Of a stretch of 64,000 bases of DNA, positions 1 through 8,924 are shown piece by piece (the stretch's first letter is position 1; each line of letters begins with the position of its first letter). Made by a program: the position numbers and the translations under genes. Under the pieces are notes generated by a model. That model was not told where the DNA came from. It saw nothing but the letters and a program-made list of their open reading frames with translations, and did no database searches. Source of the DNA: Mycolicibacterium sp. P9-22 (GTDB lineage Bacteria; Actinomycetota; Actinomycetes; Mycobacteriales; Mycobacteriaceae); the NCBI RefSeq assembly GCF_008329585.1, contig NZ_NPKP01000014.1, forward strand, positions 1 through 64,000, read 5' to 3'.

Positions 1-51
1 GTATGTCGGCAACGGACGCCCCCGCGGTCCGCGCCTCAAAAACGAGAAACC

Positions 52-125
52 GTCACCGATGTCCTGATACATCAACTGTCACCGATGTCCTGATGCAGAA
101 CTGTCACCGATGTCCTGATACATCA
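52..125. repeat. Three direct repeats, ~25-bp period, IS481-like end sequence
   Basis: The unit GTCACCGATGTCCTGATACA is present at 52, 78 and 103, spaced 26 and 25 bp; copies 1 and 3 are identical over 23 bp and copy 2 differs near its 3' end (GCAGAA instead of ACATCA). From memory, this motif is common at the ends of IS481-family insertion sequences in actinobacteria, where repeated copies may be transposase binding sites. No transposase is present to the right, so any element lies to the left of the window or this is a remnant. Confidence 0.6.
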
Positions 126-311
126 CACCGTGTAGCAATCGGGAGCAACGTCGCATTCGAACTTGTGTTCGATACTACGCTGAATGTGGGTGCCGTGCAA
201 GGGGAATTTCGAGCATGCTGGTGGATAGTTTGGTGACGACACCTCGGCGGGCTACTCACAAGATCGGCTGAAACACAGCACCATCCACGCCGAGCAGACA
301 CGTCTCAGTGC
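126..311. other. Non-coding stretch between repeats and first gene
   Basis: About 190 bases with no supported gene. The small open frames here lack ribosome binding sites and resemble no known protein. No clear terminator was seen behind the glycosidase gene that ends at 312. Confidence 0.5.
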
Positions 312-1394
312 CTAGTTGAACGCGAGCCAGCTGGGCAGTGCCCGCTCCCGGGAGTCGCACAGCACCTCGAAGGTGTCGCACGACCCCTTGGGGACGCCCG
401 CGCCCGCCCACATGCCGCCGGTGTCCCGGCGTAGCACGATCGATGAGGACCCGCCGCCGTCGAGCAGCAGCGCGGTGTCACTTCCCAAGCCACGGAATAG
501 GTCCTGTATCTGGTCGGGTGTGTAGCTGCCACCCTGGAAGACGTACATCTCGTCGCGGTCGCGCGCATAGGCCAGCGCGGTACGGGCCGCCGAAGGACCG
601 GGATCGTTCATCTGCCCGGTGGCCCCGGGGGCGAGCAGTCCGAGACCGCTGACCGCGACGAACCGGGTCCCCTTGTTGATCAGATCGCTGATCACCGGCC
701 CGGCCGCATCGAAGTCGTCACCCGAGCGTGGCGACACCAAGAACGGCGCCCCCGCGACCGGCAGGATCATGGTGGACAGCGCCGTCCAGACCTCGTCGCC
801 TCCGGACAGCCCCTGTTTCCCGGCGTAGGCGACGGTCCCGGTGAGCGGCACATTCACCCGGCCGTGTCCGCGGGTGTTGTCGACATAGGCGCCCAGCGGT
901 GAACTGCAGCCGGTGGTTTTCCACGAGCCGCGTTGCTGCCCGCGGATGTCGAAGAAGTTGGCGTTGATGGCAATGGTGGGCTGTCCCAACGCCTGCCACG
1001 CGGCGATGGGAGTGTAGATCTCCGAGGCCTGCACCAGCCCGTCCCCGGTGCGGGCCCCCGGCGTGCGTTCGCACCGGGATTGGTAGCCGTTGTGGGTGTC
1101 GACCAGCAGGCGTGGCGCCAGTCGCTGGGAGGCGGACTTGATGATCATCAGGTGGCCACCGCCGCCACCCTCGTACCAGTTGCCCGCGGCATTGAGCAGC
1201 GGTGTCGGGTTGCCGCCGCCGAAGTTGTACACCAGATACGAGCCGCGGGTATTGGCGATGGCGGCCGCCAGCAACGCCCTGCCGTCGGCAGCGCTCGCCA
1301 CCGGCGCACCCGTGGTCGTCGCCAGCGCCGCGGTGACCGCGAGCGCGGCGATACCGGCGGCGAGGCGCCGGAGACGGGCCGCAACAATCGGCAC
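312..1394 (-). CDS. Secreted phosphodiester glycosidase (NAGPA/DUF2233 family)
   Basis: A 360-residue exported protein. Residues 1-35 form a signal peptide (Arg-rich start, Ala/Val-rich core, APVASA-type cleavage region). The mature part has the family signature LLLDGGGSSSIVL near residue 310 and an INANFFD motif around residue 160, both typical of the domain related to the mammalian mannose-6-phosphate uncovering enzyme. The family hydrolyses sugar phosphodiesters; the mycobacterial substrate is not known to me. The start is GTG with GAAGGG 6-7 nt upstream. It is transcribed alone toward the repeats at the left edge. Confidence 0.8.
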   Translation of the reverse strand: MPIVAARLRRLAAGIAALAVTAALATTTGAPVASAADGRALLAAAIANTRGSYLVYNFGGGNPTPLLNAAGNWYEGGGGGHLMIIKSASQRLAPRLLVDTHNGYQSRCERTPGARTGDGLVQASEIYTPIAAWQALGQPTIAINANFFDIRGQQRGSWKTTGCSSPLGAYVDNTRGHGRVNVPLTGTVAYAGKQGLSGGDEVWTALSTMILPVAGAPFLVSPRSGDDFDAAGPVISDLINKGTRFVAVSGLGLLAPGATGQMNDPGPSAARTALAYARDRDEMYVFQGGSYTPDQIQDLFRGLGSDTALLLDGGGSSSIVLRRDTGGMWAGAGVPKGSCDTFEVLCDSRERALPSWLAFN

Positions 1395-1560
1395 GGAGAT
1401 CCCTTCGGGTTGGCGTGGACGGACGACTCAGATTAATCACACCAGCAACGCTGTCAACTTGCGTCACAACTGCATCTCAGTTGGGCATCGGGTTATGCGC
1501 TTGACGGCCATCGGAATCGGGTAACCAGCCGAAACCACTGGGGTTATTTGAGGAGCAGCC

Positions 1561-1839
1561 ATGATCGGAACCATCGTCAGCGCCTTGTTCGTCGGACTCA
1601 TCGTCGGCGTGTTGGCGCGCCTGATTCTTCCCGGCAAACAAAGCATCGGAATTCTGATGACCATCCTGCTGGGCGTGCTCGGCTCGGTGCTGGGCAGTTG
1701 GGTGACCTACCAAGTTGGGTATGCGAACTCCAACGGGGGCTGGGCCATGATCCCGTTCCTGGTCGGTGTTGCGGTGGCCGTCATCCTGGTCGCCCTGTAC
1801 GTGGCGGTCACCGGCCGCAAAGGAACGCGCGTCTCCTGA
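1561..1839 (+). CDS. GlsB/YeaQ/YmgE-type small membrane protein
   Basis: A 92-residue protein with three hydrophobic segments (about residues 2-22, 33-53 and 60-82), with glycine-rich motifs (IVGVLARLILPGKQ, TILLGVLGSVLGSW) typical of the transglycosylase-associated/YeaQ family. These are small inner-membrane proteins often induced by stress; their biochemical role is unsettled. The ATG follows a GAGGAG ribosome binding site at about 1550. The gene ends 5 nt before the converging sugar dehydrogenase gene. Confidence 0.85.
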   Translation: MIGTIVSALFVGLIVGVLARLILPGKQSIGILMTILLGVLGSVLGSWVTYQVGYANSNGGWAMIPFLVGVAVAVILVALYVAVTGRKGTRVS

Positions 1840-1844
1840 GCCGA

Positions 1845-3143
1845 CTATCCCGGCGGGGTGAGCCGATACACCGCATCGGCGTAATCGTCGGTGATGTACA
1901 CCGCCCCGTCGGGACCTGCAACGGCGGCAACAGGTCTGCCCCAACGGGTTCCGTCGGGCGCCTGGAAGCCACCGACCAGGGTCTGTTGATCGCCGAGCAC
2001 GCCGTCACGCCACTCGAAGAACGAGACCTCGGGTTCCTGGGGATTCTGCCTGTTCCACGACCCGTGCACGCCGATCAGCGCGCCGCTGGCGTAGGGCGCC
2101 GGAAGCTGGCCGTCGGTGAAGCTCATCCCCAGTGGAGCCGAATGCGCGCCGAAGCTCTGCTCCACCCGGGGTAGCGCCGCGCAGTCCATCGCCTGCCCAT
2201 CGGGATTGGTCTGGACATCACGGATCAGGGCGAGATCGGCGGGACCGCCGTCGGGATTGCAGTAGGGCCAGCCGAGTTCACGGCCGGGAGTCAGCCGGGC
2301 AACCGATTCCGGCGGGTGATCGTCGACGTAAGCGGGGTCGACGGTGCCGGTGCCCGGGTCCGCGACATTGTCCCGATTGTTGACCGCAGTCCAGACTGCA
2401 CCGTCGGGTGCAATGGCCAGACCGGTTCCGTTGCGGACCCCGGTGGCGAAGGGTTGTGCCGGACCGCCTTCGGGCGGCACGCGCATGATGGTGGCCCGAG
2501 GTGGGGTGGCCGTCCGATCCTCGGCCGAGATGTTGCCGGTGGACCCGATCGAGAAGTACACCGCGCCATCGCTGCCGACGGCCACGCTCTTCAGGGCATG
2601 TGAGTAGGCGCCGCGCAGATCGGGACTGCGGGCATCGGGCAGACCCGCGGCGACGGTGCGGGGGTCGGTGGCGGCCCCGCCCCCATAGGCGTAGGCGTCT
2701 ACCCGGTCGCTCTGCGCGACGTAGAGCGTGTCCTCGGCGAAGGCGATCCCGTGCGGTTGGGTGAGCCCGTCCAGCAGTACCTCGGTCCGGCCCGCGCGCA
2801 TCGAGAGCACCTGTCCGGTACTGGGAACGGAGACCAGCATCGCGCCGTCCGGCGCCCAGGCGGCCAGCCGCGGCTTCGGTGTCCTGGCCCATACCGCCAA
2901 CGACCACCCGGCAGGGACCAGCGCCCGGCGGGGCTCGTCGAACGGGGCCTGGTCCATGCCGTCGGGCACGGTGACCGCCACCTCGGAGAGGTCTGCGGTG
3001 GCCGGCGCATCGGGGCTGCTGCGCTGCGCGCTAGTCGGGCTGCCGGTGGGCGGCCCGGCCGGCGTGCCGGTCGAACAGGCGACCAGCATCGCCGCGCCGG
3101 CCAGGCCGCCGGCGATCCTGCGGCTATTGGCCCAGACCGGCAT
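1845..3143 (-). CDS. PQQ-dependent sugar/sorbosone dehydrogenase-like lipoprotein
   Basis: A 432-residue protein with a lipobox (AAMLVACS, Cys around 23) and a long Pro/Ser/Thr-rich linker before a six-bladed beta-propeller like that of soluble glucose/L-sorbosone dehydrogenases. Typical segments are HGIAFAEDTLYVAQ, GVRNGTGLAIAPDGAVW, ELGWPYCNPDGG and HGSWNR. It probably acts outside the membrane as a PQQ-linked or PQQ-independent sugar oxidase; no PQQ biosynthesis gene is in the window. Its start lies inside the end of the pirin gene (20-nt overlap), so the two are co-transcribed. Confidence 0.8.
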   Translation of the reverse strand: MPVWANSRRIAGGLAGAAMLVACSTGTPAGPPTGSPTSAQRSSPDAPATADLSEVAVTVPDGMDQAPFDEPRRALVPAGWSLAVWARTPKPRLAAWAPDGAMLVSVPSTGQVLSMRAGRTEVLLDGLTQPHGIAFAEDTLYVAQSDRVDAYAYGGGAATDPRTVAAGLPDARSPDLRGAYSHALKSVAVGSDGAVYFSIGSTGNISAEDRTATPPRATIMRVPPEGGPAQPFATGVRNGTGLAIAPDGAVWTAVNNRDNVADPGTGTVDPAYVDDHPPESVARLTPGRELGWPYCNPDGGPADLALIRDVQTNPDGQAMDCAALPRVEQSFGAHSAPLGMSFTDGQLPAPYASGALIGVHGSWNRQNPQEPEVSFFEWRDGVLGDQQTLVGGFQAPDGTRWGRPVAAVAGPDGAVYITDDYADAVYRLTPPG

Positions 3144-3885
3144 GCATCTCCCACAGCAGGATCTCGGACGGCTCCGTGGCGGTCACGCGCTGCCCGCCGG
3201 TCGCGGTCAGTCGTGCCGCATCACCTTCGAGCAGTTCGCCGGCGCCTTCCAGGCTCACCGCGCCGCGGGGTACGAACAGATGCAGGTAGGGCGCCTGCGG
3301 CAGTTGCACCGATTCGCCGGCCTGCAGCCGAGCACCGTGCAGGGCGGCGTACTTGTTGCCGATGGTGATGGCCGACTGTTCGCGGTGCTCAGGCATTCCG
3401 GAGGCGATGGTGACCAGCCGGCCACGCAACAGCTCGTCGTCGATCTCGAGCTGCTGGTAGCCGGGATCACGCCCGGATTCGTCCGGGACGACCCACATCT
3501 GCACGAAATGCACCGGCTCGCTGTGGGTTTCACGTCCCGTCAGGGTCCAGGAGTCATTCTTCTCCGAGTGCAAAATGCCACGTCCTGCCGACATGCGTTG
3601 AGCCAGACCCGGATAGATGACACCGTTGTTGCCGGTGGAATCCTGGTGGACCAGCGAGCCCTGCATCACCCAGGTCACGATCTCCATATCGCGGTGCGGG
3701 TGGGTGTCGAATCCGGTACCCGGTGCCACCCGGTCGTCGTTGTTGACCAGCAGCAGGCCGTGGTGGGTGTTGTCCGGTTCGTAATTGCCGCCGAATGAGA
3801 ACGAGTGTTTGGAATCGAGCCAGGAGATCCTGGTCGCCGCACGATCGGCCGCGGGCCGGATGTCCACGGATGCGGATCGGGTCAT
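3124..3885 (-). CDS. Pirin family protein (Rv0181c-like)
   Basis: A 253-residue bicupin. The iron-site residues of the N-terminal cupin are visible: THPHRDMEIVTWVMQG (His-x-His) and GRGILHSEKN (His-Ser-Glu). Pirins are non-heme iron proteins; some bacterial ones act as quercetinases or redox-sensitive cofactors. It is the first gene of a two-gene unit with the sugar dehydrogenase. A MarR regulator diverges 69 nt away and is a plausible controller. Confidence 0.88.
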   Translation of the reverse strand: MTRSASVDIRPAADRAATRISWLDSKHSFSFGGNYEPDNTHHGLLLVNNDDRVAPGTGFDTHPHRDMEIVTWVMQGSLVHQDSTGNNGVIYPGLAQRMSAGRGILHSEKNDSWTLTGRETHSEPVHFVQMWVVPDESGRDPGYQQLEIDDELLRGRLVTIASGMPEHREQSAITIGNKYAALHGARLQAGESVQLPQAPYLHLFVPRGAVSLEGAGELLEGDAARLTATGGQRVTATEPSEILLWEMHAGLGQ

Positions 3886-3954
3886 CGATGCTCCTCGAGA
3901 TCAGTGCCCAGCGTAGGCGCGGGGCGATGGACAGCACAACTTAAATGATGTGTC

Positions 3955-4404
3955 ATGTATTCCATGTGGCTGAATGCGCGGGAGCAGGCGTTGTGGCGGC
4001 GGTATCTGGCGATGACGGGCCGGCTGCAGGCCGCGATGAACCGTCAGTTGCAGCAGGAGCACGGGTTGTCCCTGGCCGACTATGACGTCCTCGTTGCGCT
4101 CGACGAGTCCCCGGGGTGCCGGATGAATGATCTGGGGGAGCACCTCGGCTGGGAGCAGAGCCGGGTGTCACACCAGCTACGGCGGATGCGCGATCGCGGC
4201 CTGGTGGACCGCCGCGACGCCGACGACGATCGCCGTGCGGCGATCGTCGAGCTGACTGCGCAGGGCCGCAACGCGCTCGCCACCGCCGCACCGGCGCATG
4301 CCGAACTGGTGCGCACGGTGGTCTTCGCGGGGATGGCAGCCAGTGAACTGCGCGTCGTCGATCAATGGGTGACCGGCGTGCTGGGCCGTCTCGGACCGCC
4401 GTAG
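3955..4404 (+). CDS. MarR family transcriptional regulator
   Basis: A 149-residue winged-helix regulator. The recognition region LGEHLGWEQSRVSHQLRRM (about 62-80) and wing DRRDADDDRRAAIVELT (about 83-100) match the MarR family. It is divergent from the pirin gene, and the AT-rich stretch at 3941-3958 contains a TTAAAT that could be the -10 of a nearly leaderless transcript. A second in-frame ATG lies at 3964, so the start is not fully certain. It ends 3 nt before the converging TetR gene. Confidence 0.85.
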   Translation: MYSMWLNAREQALWRRYLAMTGRLQAAMNRQLQQEHGLSLADYDVLVALDESPGCRMNDLGEHLGWEQSRVSHQLRRMRDRGLVDRRDADDDRRAAIVELTAQGRNALATAAPAHAELVRTVVFAGMAASELRVVDQWVTGVLGRLGPP

Positions 4405-4407
4405 CGA

Positions 4408-5091
4408 TCAGCCGGCCGGGTCCCAGCCGTGCATCGCGGCATGCATCTGGTCCTCGTCGAGTGCATCGGTTCCGAGCGGCTTCTGGTCGGGGTGATACCG
4501 CATGCCGTCGAGCAGCAGCGCGACGTAGCGGCGCCACAGTTGGGGATCGACATGGCCCGCCCACTCGCTCACGGTGCCGGCCAGCAGACCGATGACCGGG
4601 GTGTCGGTGTGCTCGATATCGACGCGCAGATACCCGTCATGGCGCGCTCGATCGACGAGTTTGCAGACCAACGGCACCAGCTGCTCGCGGGCGCACTCCA
4701 CCCCGTGGCCACCGTAGGCCTTGCTGTAGATCATCTCGCGCAGACCGCGGTCGGTGGCGGCCAACTCACACTGGCGCTCCATGAACCACACCAGGCCGTC
4801 CCATGAATTCGAATGCTGCAGGGCGGTTTCTGCCAGGCAGACGACCTCGGCAATACCTTCCTCGAAGATCGCATCGACGAGTTCTTCCTTGGTGGCGAAA
4901 CGTCGGTACACGGTCCCGACGCCGACTCCGGCGTAATGAGCCACATCGTTGAGGGTGGCCTCCATGCCCTTGACGGCGAACAGCTCGCGTGCCGCGGTGA
5001 GCACGCGCTGTTTGTTGCGCTCGGCATCCTTGCGCAGGCCACGGCACGGTTTGTCAATCACGGAGCCCAGTTTAGTGATGTCCCTTACCAA
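4408..5091 (-). CDS. TetR family regulator, divergent from the mmpS/mmpL operon
   Basis: A 227-residue regulator. The N-terminal helix-turn-helix is at about residues 28-70 (VLTAARELFAVKGMEATLND, then GVGVGTVYRRFATKEELVDA). The C-terminal part is a ligand-binding helical domain. It faces the MmpS/MmpL operon across 104 bp up to the leader ORF, the arrangement seen for TetR repressors of mycobacterial MmpL exporters, so it most likely represses that operon. A start at 5057 is possible, but 5091 leaves the usual leader before the helix-turn-helix. Confidence 0.87.
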   Translation of the reverse strand: MVRDITKLGSVIDKPCRGLRKDAERNKQRVLTAARELFAVKGMEATLNDVAHYAGVGVGTVYRRFATKEELVDAIFEEGIAEVVCLAETALQHSNSWDGLVWFMERQCELAATDRGLREMIYSKAYGGHGVECAREQLVPLVCKLVDRARHDGYLRVDIEHTDTPVIGLLAGTVSEWAGHVDPQLWRRYVALLLDGMRYHPDQKPLGTDALDEDQMHAAMHGWDPAG

Positions 5092-5106
5092 AACGCTAGA
5101 ACCGGA

Positions 5107-5136
5107 TTGACTCTATCCATTTTGTGGGTTTAGATT
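5107..5136 (+). promoter_or_regulatory. SigA-type promoter for the mmpS/mmpL operon
   Basis: TTGACT at 5107-5112 is followed after exactly 17 bp by TTAGAT at 5130-5135 (or TAGATT at 5131-5136, 18 bp). Both match the housekeeping consensus well. Transcription would begin near 5142, leaving a leader of about 120 nt before mmpS that contains a 23-codon ORF. The divergent TetR gene starts 15 nt upstream of the -35, so an operator here would control both directions. Confidence 0.6.
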
Positions 5137-5195
5137 CCAAGATCAGATCGCATGCCGCCGGTGGCTCGCGGCGACCCTCACCGAAAGGCACCCCC

Positions 5196-5267
5196 ATGCC
5201 TGTAGTTTTCGCGCGCCCATTGTCGGCCGCGAAACCGTTGCCCGACAACGGTGGTCGTGAGCGATGA
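5196..5267 (+). CDS. 23-residue leader ORF, translationally coupled to mmpS
   Basis: A short frame starts at ATG 5196 and ends in a TGA at 5265-5267 that overlaps the mmpS ATG at 5264 (ATGA). The peptide reads MPVVFARPLSAAKPLPDNGG plus three residues. A weak ribosome site (GAAAGG at 5183-5188) precedes it. The same 4-nt overlap links all later genes of the operon, which supports translation of this ORF. It could be a coupling or regulatory leader peptide. Not recognised as a known family. Confidence 0.45.
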   Translation: MPVVFARPLSAAKPLPDNGGRER

Positions 5268-5686
5268 CCGTCATCAAGCGGATATGGCTACCCGTCCTGG
5301 TGGTGTTCGCGATCGCGATCGGCATGGTGGCCGTGTCGAATCTGCGCTCGGTCTTCGGCTCCGACGGTGCCATCGTCACTCCGATAGACGCTGATACCGC
5401 CGAGAACTTCAATCCCAAGGTCGTCAAGTACGAAATCTTCGGCACGGGGTCCTACGCCACCATCAACTACGCCGACCTGGACGGCAAGCCGCAGCGCACG
5501 GGTGAGGTCAGTTTGCCCTGGACGCTGACCCTGGAAACGACACTGCCGTCGGTCATGCCCAACATCATGGCCCAGGGCGACGGTTCCTCCATTACCTGCC
5601 GCGTCACCGTCGACGACGAGGTCAAAGACGAAAGGACGGCCGACGGTATGAACGCCGCCACCTACTGCCTGGTGAAGGCAGCATGA
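5264..5686 (+). CDS. MmpS family membrane/periplasmic accessory protein
   Basis: A 140-residue protein with one N-terminal transmembrane helix (about residues 7-27) and a periplasmic beta-rich domain ending in a two-cysteine region (SSITCRVTVDDE and NAATYCLVKAA). The motif YEIFGTGSYATINYADLDG is typical of MmpS4/MmpS5. MmpS proteins work with MmpL transporters in export of siderophores or glycolipids. The gene overlaps mmpL by 4 nt. There is no strong independent ribosome site, consistent with coupling to the leader ORF. Confidence 0.93.
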   Translation: MTVIKRIWLPVLVVFAIAIGMVAVSNLRSVFGSDGAIVTPIDADTAENFNPKVVKYEIFGTGSYATINYADLDGKPQRTGEVSLPWTLTLETTLPSVMPNIMAQGDGSSITCRVTVDDEVKDERTADGMNAATYCLVKAA

Positions 5687-8574
5687 CGACCCTGTTCTCC
5701 GACGACGCGCCCACCGATGCCATGCCACCGGCGCGGCACGTAGCTCGTCCGAAGTTGCCCCGCTTCATCAGAGCCTTCGCGGTGCCGATCGTGCTGGCCT
5801 GGGTCGTGATCGTCGCGCTGCTGAATACGGTTGTTCCGCAGCTCGAAGAGGTCGGCAAGCTGCGTGCGGTCTCGATGAGCCCCAACGACGCACCCGCGCT
5901 GATCGCCACCAAACATGTCGGGCAGAAGTTCGAGGAGTACGACACCTCCAGCTCGGTGATGATCGTGCTGGAGGGCGAGCAGCCCCTGGGCGCGGATGCG
6001 CACGCGTTCTATGACGAGATAGTGCGAAAGCTCAACGCGGACACCATCCATGTGCAGCACGTGCAGGATTTCTGGGGGGACACGCTGACCGCTGCCGGTG
6101 CGCAGAGCATCGACGGCAAGGCCTCCTACGTGCAGGTCTACATCGCCGGTGACCAGGGCGAGGCGCTGGCCAACGAGTCGGTACAGGCCGTGCGCGACAC
6201 TGTCGAAGGCACCCAGGCTCCGCCGGGCGTGAAGGCCTATGTCACCGGGCCCGCGGCGCTGACCACCGACCAGAACATCGTCGGTGATGCCAGCATGAAA
6301 ACCATTGAGGGCGTGACGATCATCGTCATCATCGTGATGCTGCTGATCATCTACCGGTCATTCGTCACGATGCTCGTCACCATGTCGATGGTGTTCGTCG
6401 GGCTGTTGTCGGCTCGCGGCATCGTGTCCTTCCTCGGCTATCACCATGTGTTCGGACTCACCACCTTCGCGACCAGCATGGTGGTGACCTTGGCGATCGC
6501 CGCCGCCACGGACTATGCGATCTTCCTGATCGGGCGTTATCAGGAAGCCAGACGCTCGGGCATGGACAAGGAATCGGCCTACTACGACATGTTCCATGGC
6601 ACCGCGCACGTGGTGCTCGCATCGGGTTTGACGATTGCCGGCGCCACCGCCTGCCTGCACTTCACCCGACTGCCGTACTTCCAGAGCATGGGTTTCCCGC
6701 TGGCGATCGGTATGACGATCGTGGTGGCAGCCGCGCTCACGCTGGGGCCGGCGCTGATCTCGATCGTGACTCGATTCGGAAAGGTGCTGGATCCCAAGGG
6801 TAATGGACGCGCCCGCGGCTGGCGCCGGCTCGGCGCGGCAACCGTGCGCTGGCCCGGAGCCATCCTGGTGATGGCGATCGTGCTGTGCATGGTGGGTCTG
6901 CTGGCTTTGCCCGGCTACCACACCATTTACAACGACCGCATCTATCTGCCCAACGATGTGCCCGCCAACGTGGGCTACGCCGCATCGGATCGGCACTTCT
7001 CGGATGCCAAGATGAATCCCGACCTGGTGATGGTCGAATCCGATCACGATATGCGCAATCCCGCGGACTTCCTGGTGATCGAGAAGATCGCCAAGGCGCT
7101 GGTGCGGGTGCACGGCATCGCGTCGGTCACCACCATCACCCGCCCGGACGGTAAACCCATCAAACACGCCTCGCTGGCGTACACGGTGAGCCAGAGCGGC
7201 AACGGCCAGGTCATGAACAACGATTTCCAGCAGACCGTGCTGGACAACACCCTCAAACAAGCCGACGACCTGCAGGCGAGCATCGACGCGATGGAGACGA
7301 TGCAACGCGTCACGCTGGAACTGGCCGATGTCACCCGGCGGATGTCGGACAAAATGAACGACACCTCGGACAATCTGAACGACGTGCGCGACCATTTGGC
7401 TGATTTCGATGATCAGTTCCGGCCGCTACGGAACTACTTCTATTGGGAGCCGCACTGTTTCAACATCCCGATGTGCTGGTCGATGCGGTCGGTGTTCGAC
7501 AGCCTCGACGGCATCAGCACGATGTCGGACGATTTCACCGAACTGGTCCCCGACATCGAGCGGATGGCCGAGCTGACGCCGCAGATGGCGGCCGTGATGC
7601 CGGCGCAGATCCAGACGCTGAAGAACCAGAAGCAGACGCTGCTGAACCAGTACCAGGCGCAGAAGATGCAGCAGGATCAGAACATCGCGATGCAGGAGGA
7701 CACCACCGCGATGGGCGAGGCGTACGACACCGCCCGCAATGACGACACGTTCTATCTGCCGCCGGAAGCGTTCGAGACCGCCGACTTCCAGCGCGGTATG
7801 AAGCTCATGATGTCACCGGACGGAAAAGCGGTGCGGTTCACGGTGTTCCATCAAGGTGATCCACTGACCGAGGACGGCACCGAGCGCATCGACCCGCTGC
7901 GGATCGCGGCGGCCGATGCCATCAAGGGCACACCGCTGGAGGGCTCCACCGTCTACGTCGGCGGTAGTGCCGCGATGTACAAGGACATGCAGCAGGGTGC
8001 GGACTACGACCTGTTGATCGCTGCGGTCGCATCGCTGGTGCTGATCTTCCTGATCATGGTGATCCTGACCCGGGCCATCGTGGCGGCCGCCGTGATCGTC
8101 GGCACGGTGGTGCTGAGTCTGGGGACATCCTTCGGCCTGTCGGTGCTGCTGTGGCAGCACATCGTCGGTATCCCGTTGGGCTGGATGGTGCTACCGATGA
8201 CGGTGATCGTGTTGCTGGCGGTGGGGGCCGATTACAACCTGCTGCTGGTGTCGCGGATGAAGGAGGAGATCGGCGCCGGGATCAACACCGGGATCATCCG
8301 CTCCATGGCGGGCACCGGATCGGTCGTCACCGCGGCAGGATTCGTGTTCGCCTTCACCATGATCGGCATGCTCGTCAGCGACATGATCGTGATCGGACAG
8401 GTGGGTTCCACCATCGGTCTGGGCCTGCTGTTCGACACCCTGGTGGTGCGGTCGCTGATGACGCCGTCGATCGCCGCACTGATGGGCAGATGGTTCTGGT
8501 GGCCGCTGCATGTGCGTCCGCGGCCGAAACCGCAGCCCTGGCCCAAGGTCGCCAAAGAGGAGGTGTCCGCATGA
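5683..8574 (+). CDS. MmpL4/MmpL5-type RND transporter
   Basis: A 963-residue MmpL with 12 predicted transmembrane segments and two periplasmic domains. The proton-relay Asp-Tyr pairs are present in ATDYAIFLIGRYQEA (first half) and GADYNLLLVSRMKEE (second half). Residues about 515-690 form the long alpha-helical hairpin that distinguishes the MmpL4/5 group, including the Cys pair in EPHCFNIPMCWS. In that group the substrates include mycobactin/carboxymycobactin and drugs or glycopeptidolipids, so export of a siderophore or lipid is the likely role. It overlaps mmpS and the following gene by 4 nt each. Confidence 0.93.
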   Translation: MTTLFSDDAPTDAMPPARHVARPKLPRFIRAFAVPIVLAWVVIVALLNTVVPQLEEVGKLRAVSMSPNDAPALIATKHVGQKFEEYDTSSSVMIVLEGEQPLGADAHAFYDEIVRKLNADTIHVQHVQDFWGDTLTAAGAQSIDGKASYVQVYIAGDQGEALANESVQAVRDTVEGTQAPPGVKAYVTGPAALTTDQNIVGDASMKTIEGVTIIVIIVMLLIIYRSFVTMLVTMSMVFVGLLSARGIVSFLGYHHVFGLTTFATSMVVTLAIAAATDYAIFLIGRYQEARRSGMDKESAYYDMFHGTAHVVLASGLTIAGATACLHFTRLPYFQSMGFPLAIGMTIVVAAALTLGPALISIVTRFGKVLDPKGNGRARGWRRLGAATVRWPGAILVMAIVLCMVGLLALPGYHTIYNDRIYLPNDVPANVGYAASDRHFSDAKMNPDLVMVESDHDMRNPADFLVIEKIAKALVRVHGIASVTTITRPDGKPIKHASLAYTVSQSGNGQVMNNDFQQTVLDNTLKQADDLQASIDAMETMQRVTLELADVTRRMSDKMNDTSDNLNDVRDHLADFDDQFRPLRNYFYWEPHCFNIPMCWSMRSVFDSLDGISTMSDDFTELVPDIERMAELTPQMAAVMPAQIQTLKNQKQTLLNQYQAQKMQQDQNIAMQEDTTAMGEAYDTARNDDTFYLPPEAFETADFQRGMKLMMSPDGKAVRFTVFHQGDPLTEDGTERIDPLRIAAADAIKGTPLEGSTVYVGGSAAMYKDMQQGADYDLLIAAVASLVLIFLIMVILTRAIVAAAVIVGTVVLSLGTSFGLSVLLWQHIVGIPLGWMVLPMTVIVLLAVGADYNLLLVSRMKEEIGAGINTGIIRSMAGTGSVVTAAGFVFAFTMIGMLVSDMIVIGQVGSTIGLGLLFDTLVVRSLMTPSIAALMGRWFWWPLHVRPRPKPQPWPKVAKEEVSA

Positions 8575-8924
8575 AACGACGGGTAATGGTCGGACTGGTG
8601 TCGGCGCTGGTCGCACTGCCGATCGGCTTGGCGCCCACCGCTTCAGCGGACCGGGATACCGATTTCGCCACGGAACTGCACGGTTTCGGGATTTACGGCC
8701 AGCGTGACTACAACGCATGGCTGGCCAAGATCACCTGCAAACGGCTGACCACCGGAGTGGATGCCGATGCGGCCGAATCGGCGGTATTCCTGTCGGGCAA
8801 CCTTGCCCGCACGGCGAGCACCGAACAGGTCTGGCAGTTCCTGGGCGCCGGGCTGCGGCTGTACTGCCCCGAACATCTCGGAAAACTCACCGCGATGTCG
8901 AACGATCATCCGGAGGTGCCATGA
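8571..8924 (+). CDS. DUF732 secreted protein in MmpL operon
   Basis: A 117-residue secreted protein with a signal peptide (residues 1-25, cleavage near TASA/DRDT). The mature part is a small helical domain with two cysteines (AKITCKRLTT and LRLYCPEHL), the DUF732 pattern, and motif FGIYGQRDYNAWL. ATG 8571 overlaps the mmpL stop (ATGA). No biochemical role is known to me for DUF732; its position suggests a periplasmic partner of this exporter. Confidence 0.82.
   Translation: MKRRVMVGLVSALVALPIGLAPTASADRDTDFATELHGFGIYGQRDYNAWLAKITCKRLTTGVDADAAESAVFLSGNLARTASTEQVWQFLGAGLRLYCPEHLGKLTAMSNDHPEVP

Noticed and set aside
52..125. Possible CRISPR array
   Set aside because: The three units follow each other with only 2-3 nt between them; there are no spacers.
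3..236. Open frame across the left repeats
   Set aside because: No ribosome site, composed largely of the repeat, and no recognisable protein.
6358..7395. 345-codon open frame on the minus strand inside mmpL
   Set aside because: Antisense to a conserved transporter, His/Gln-rich, no start signals.
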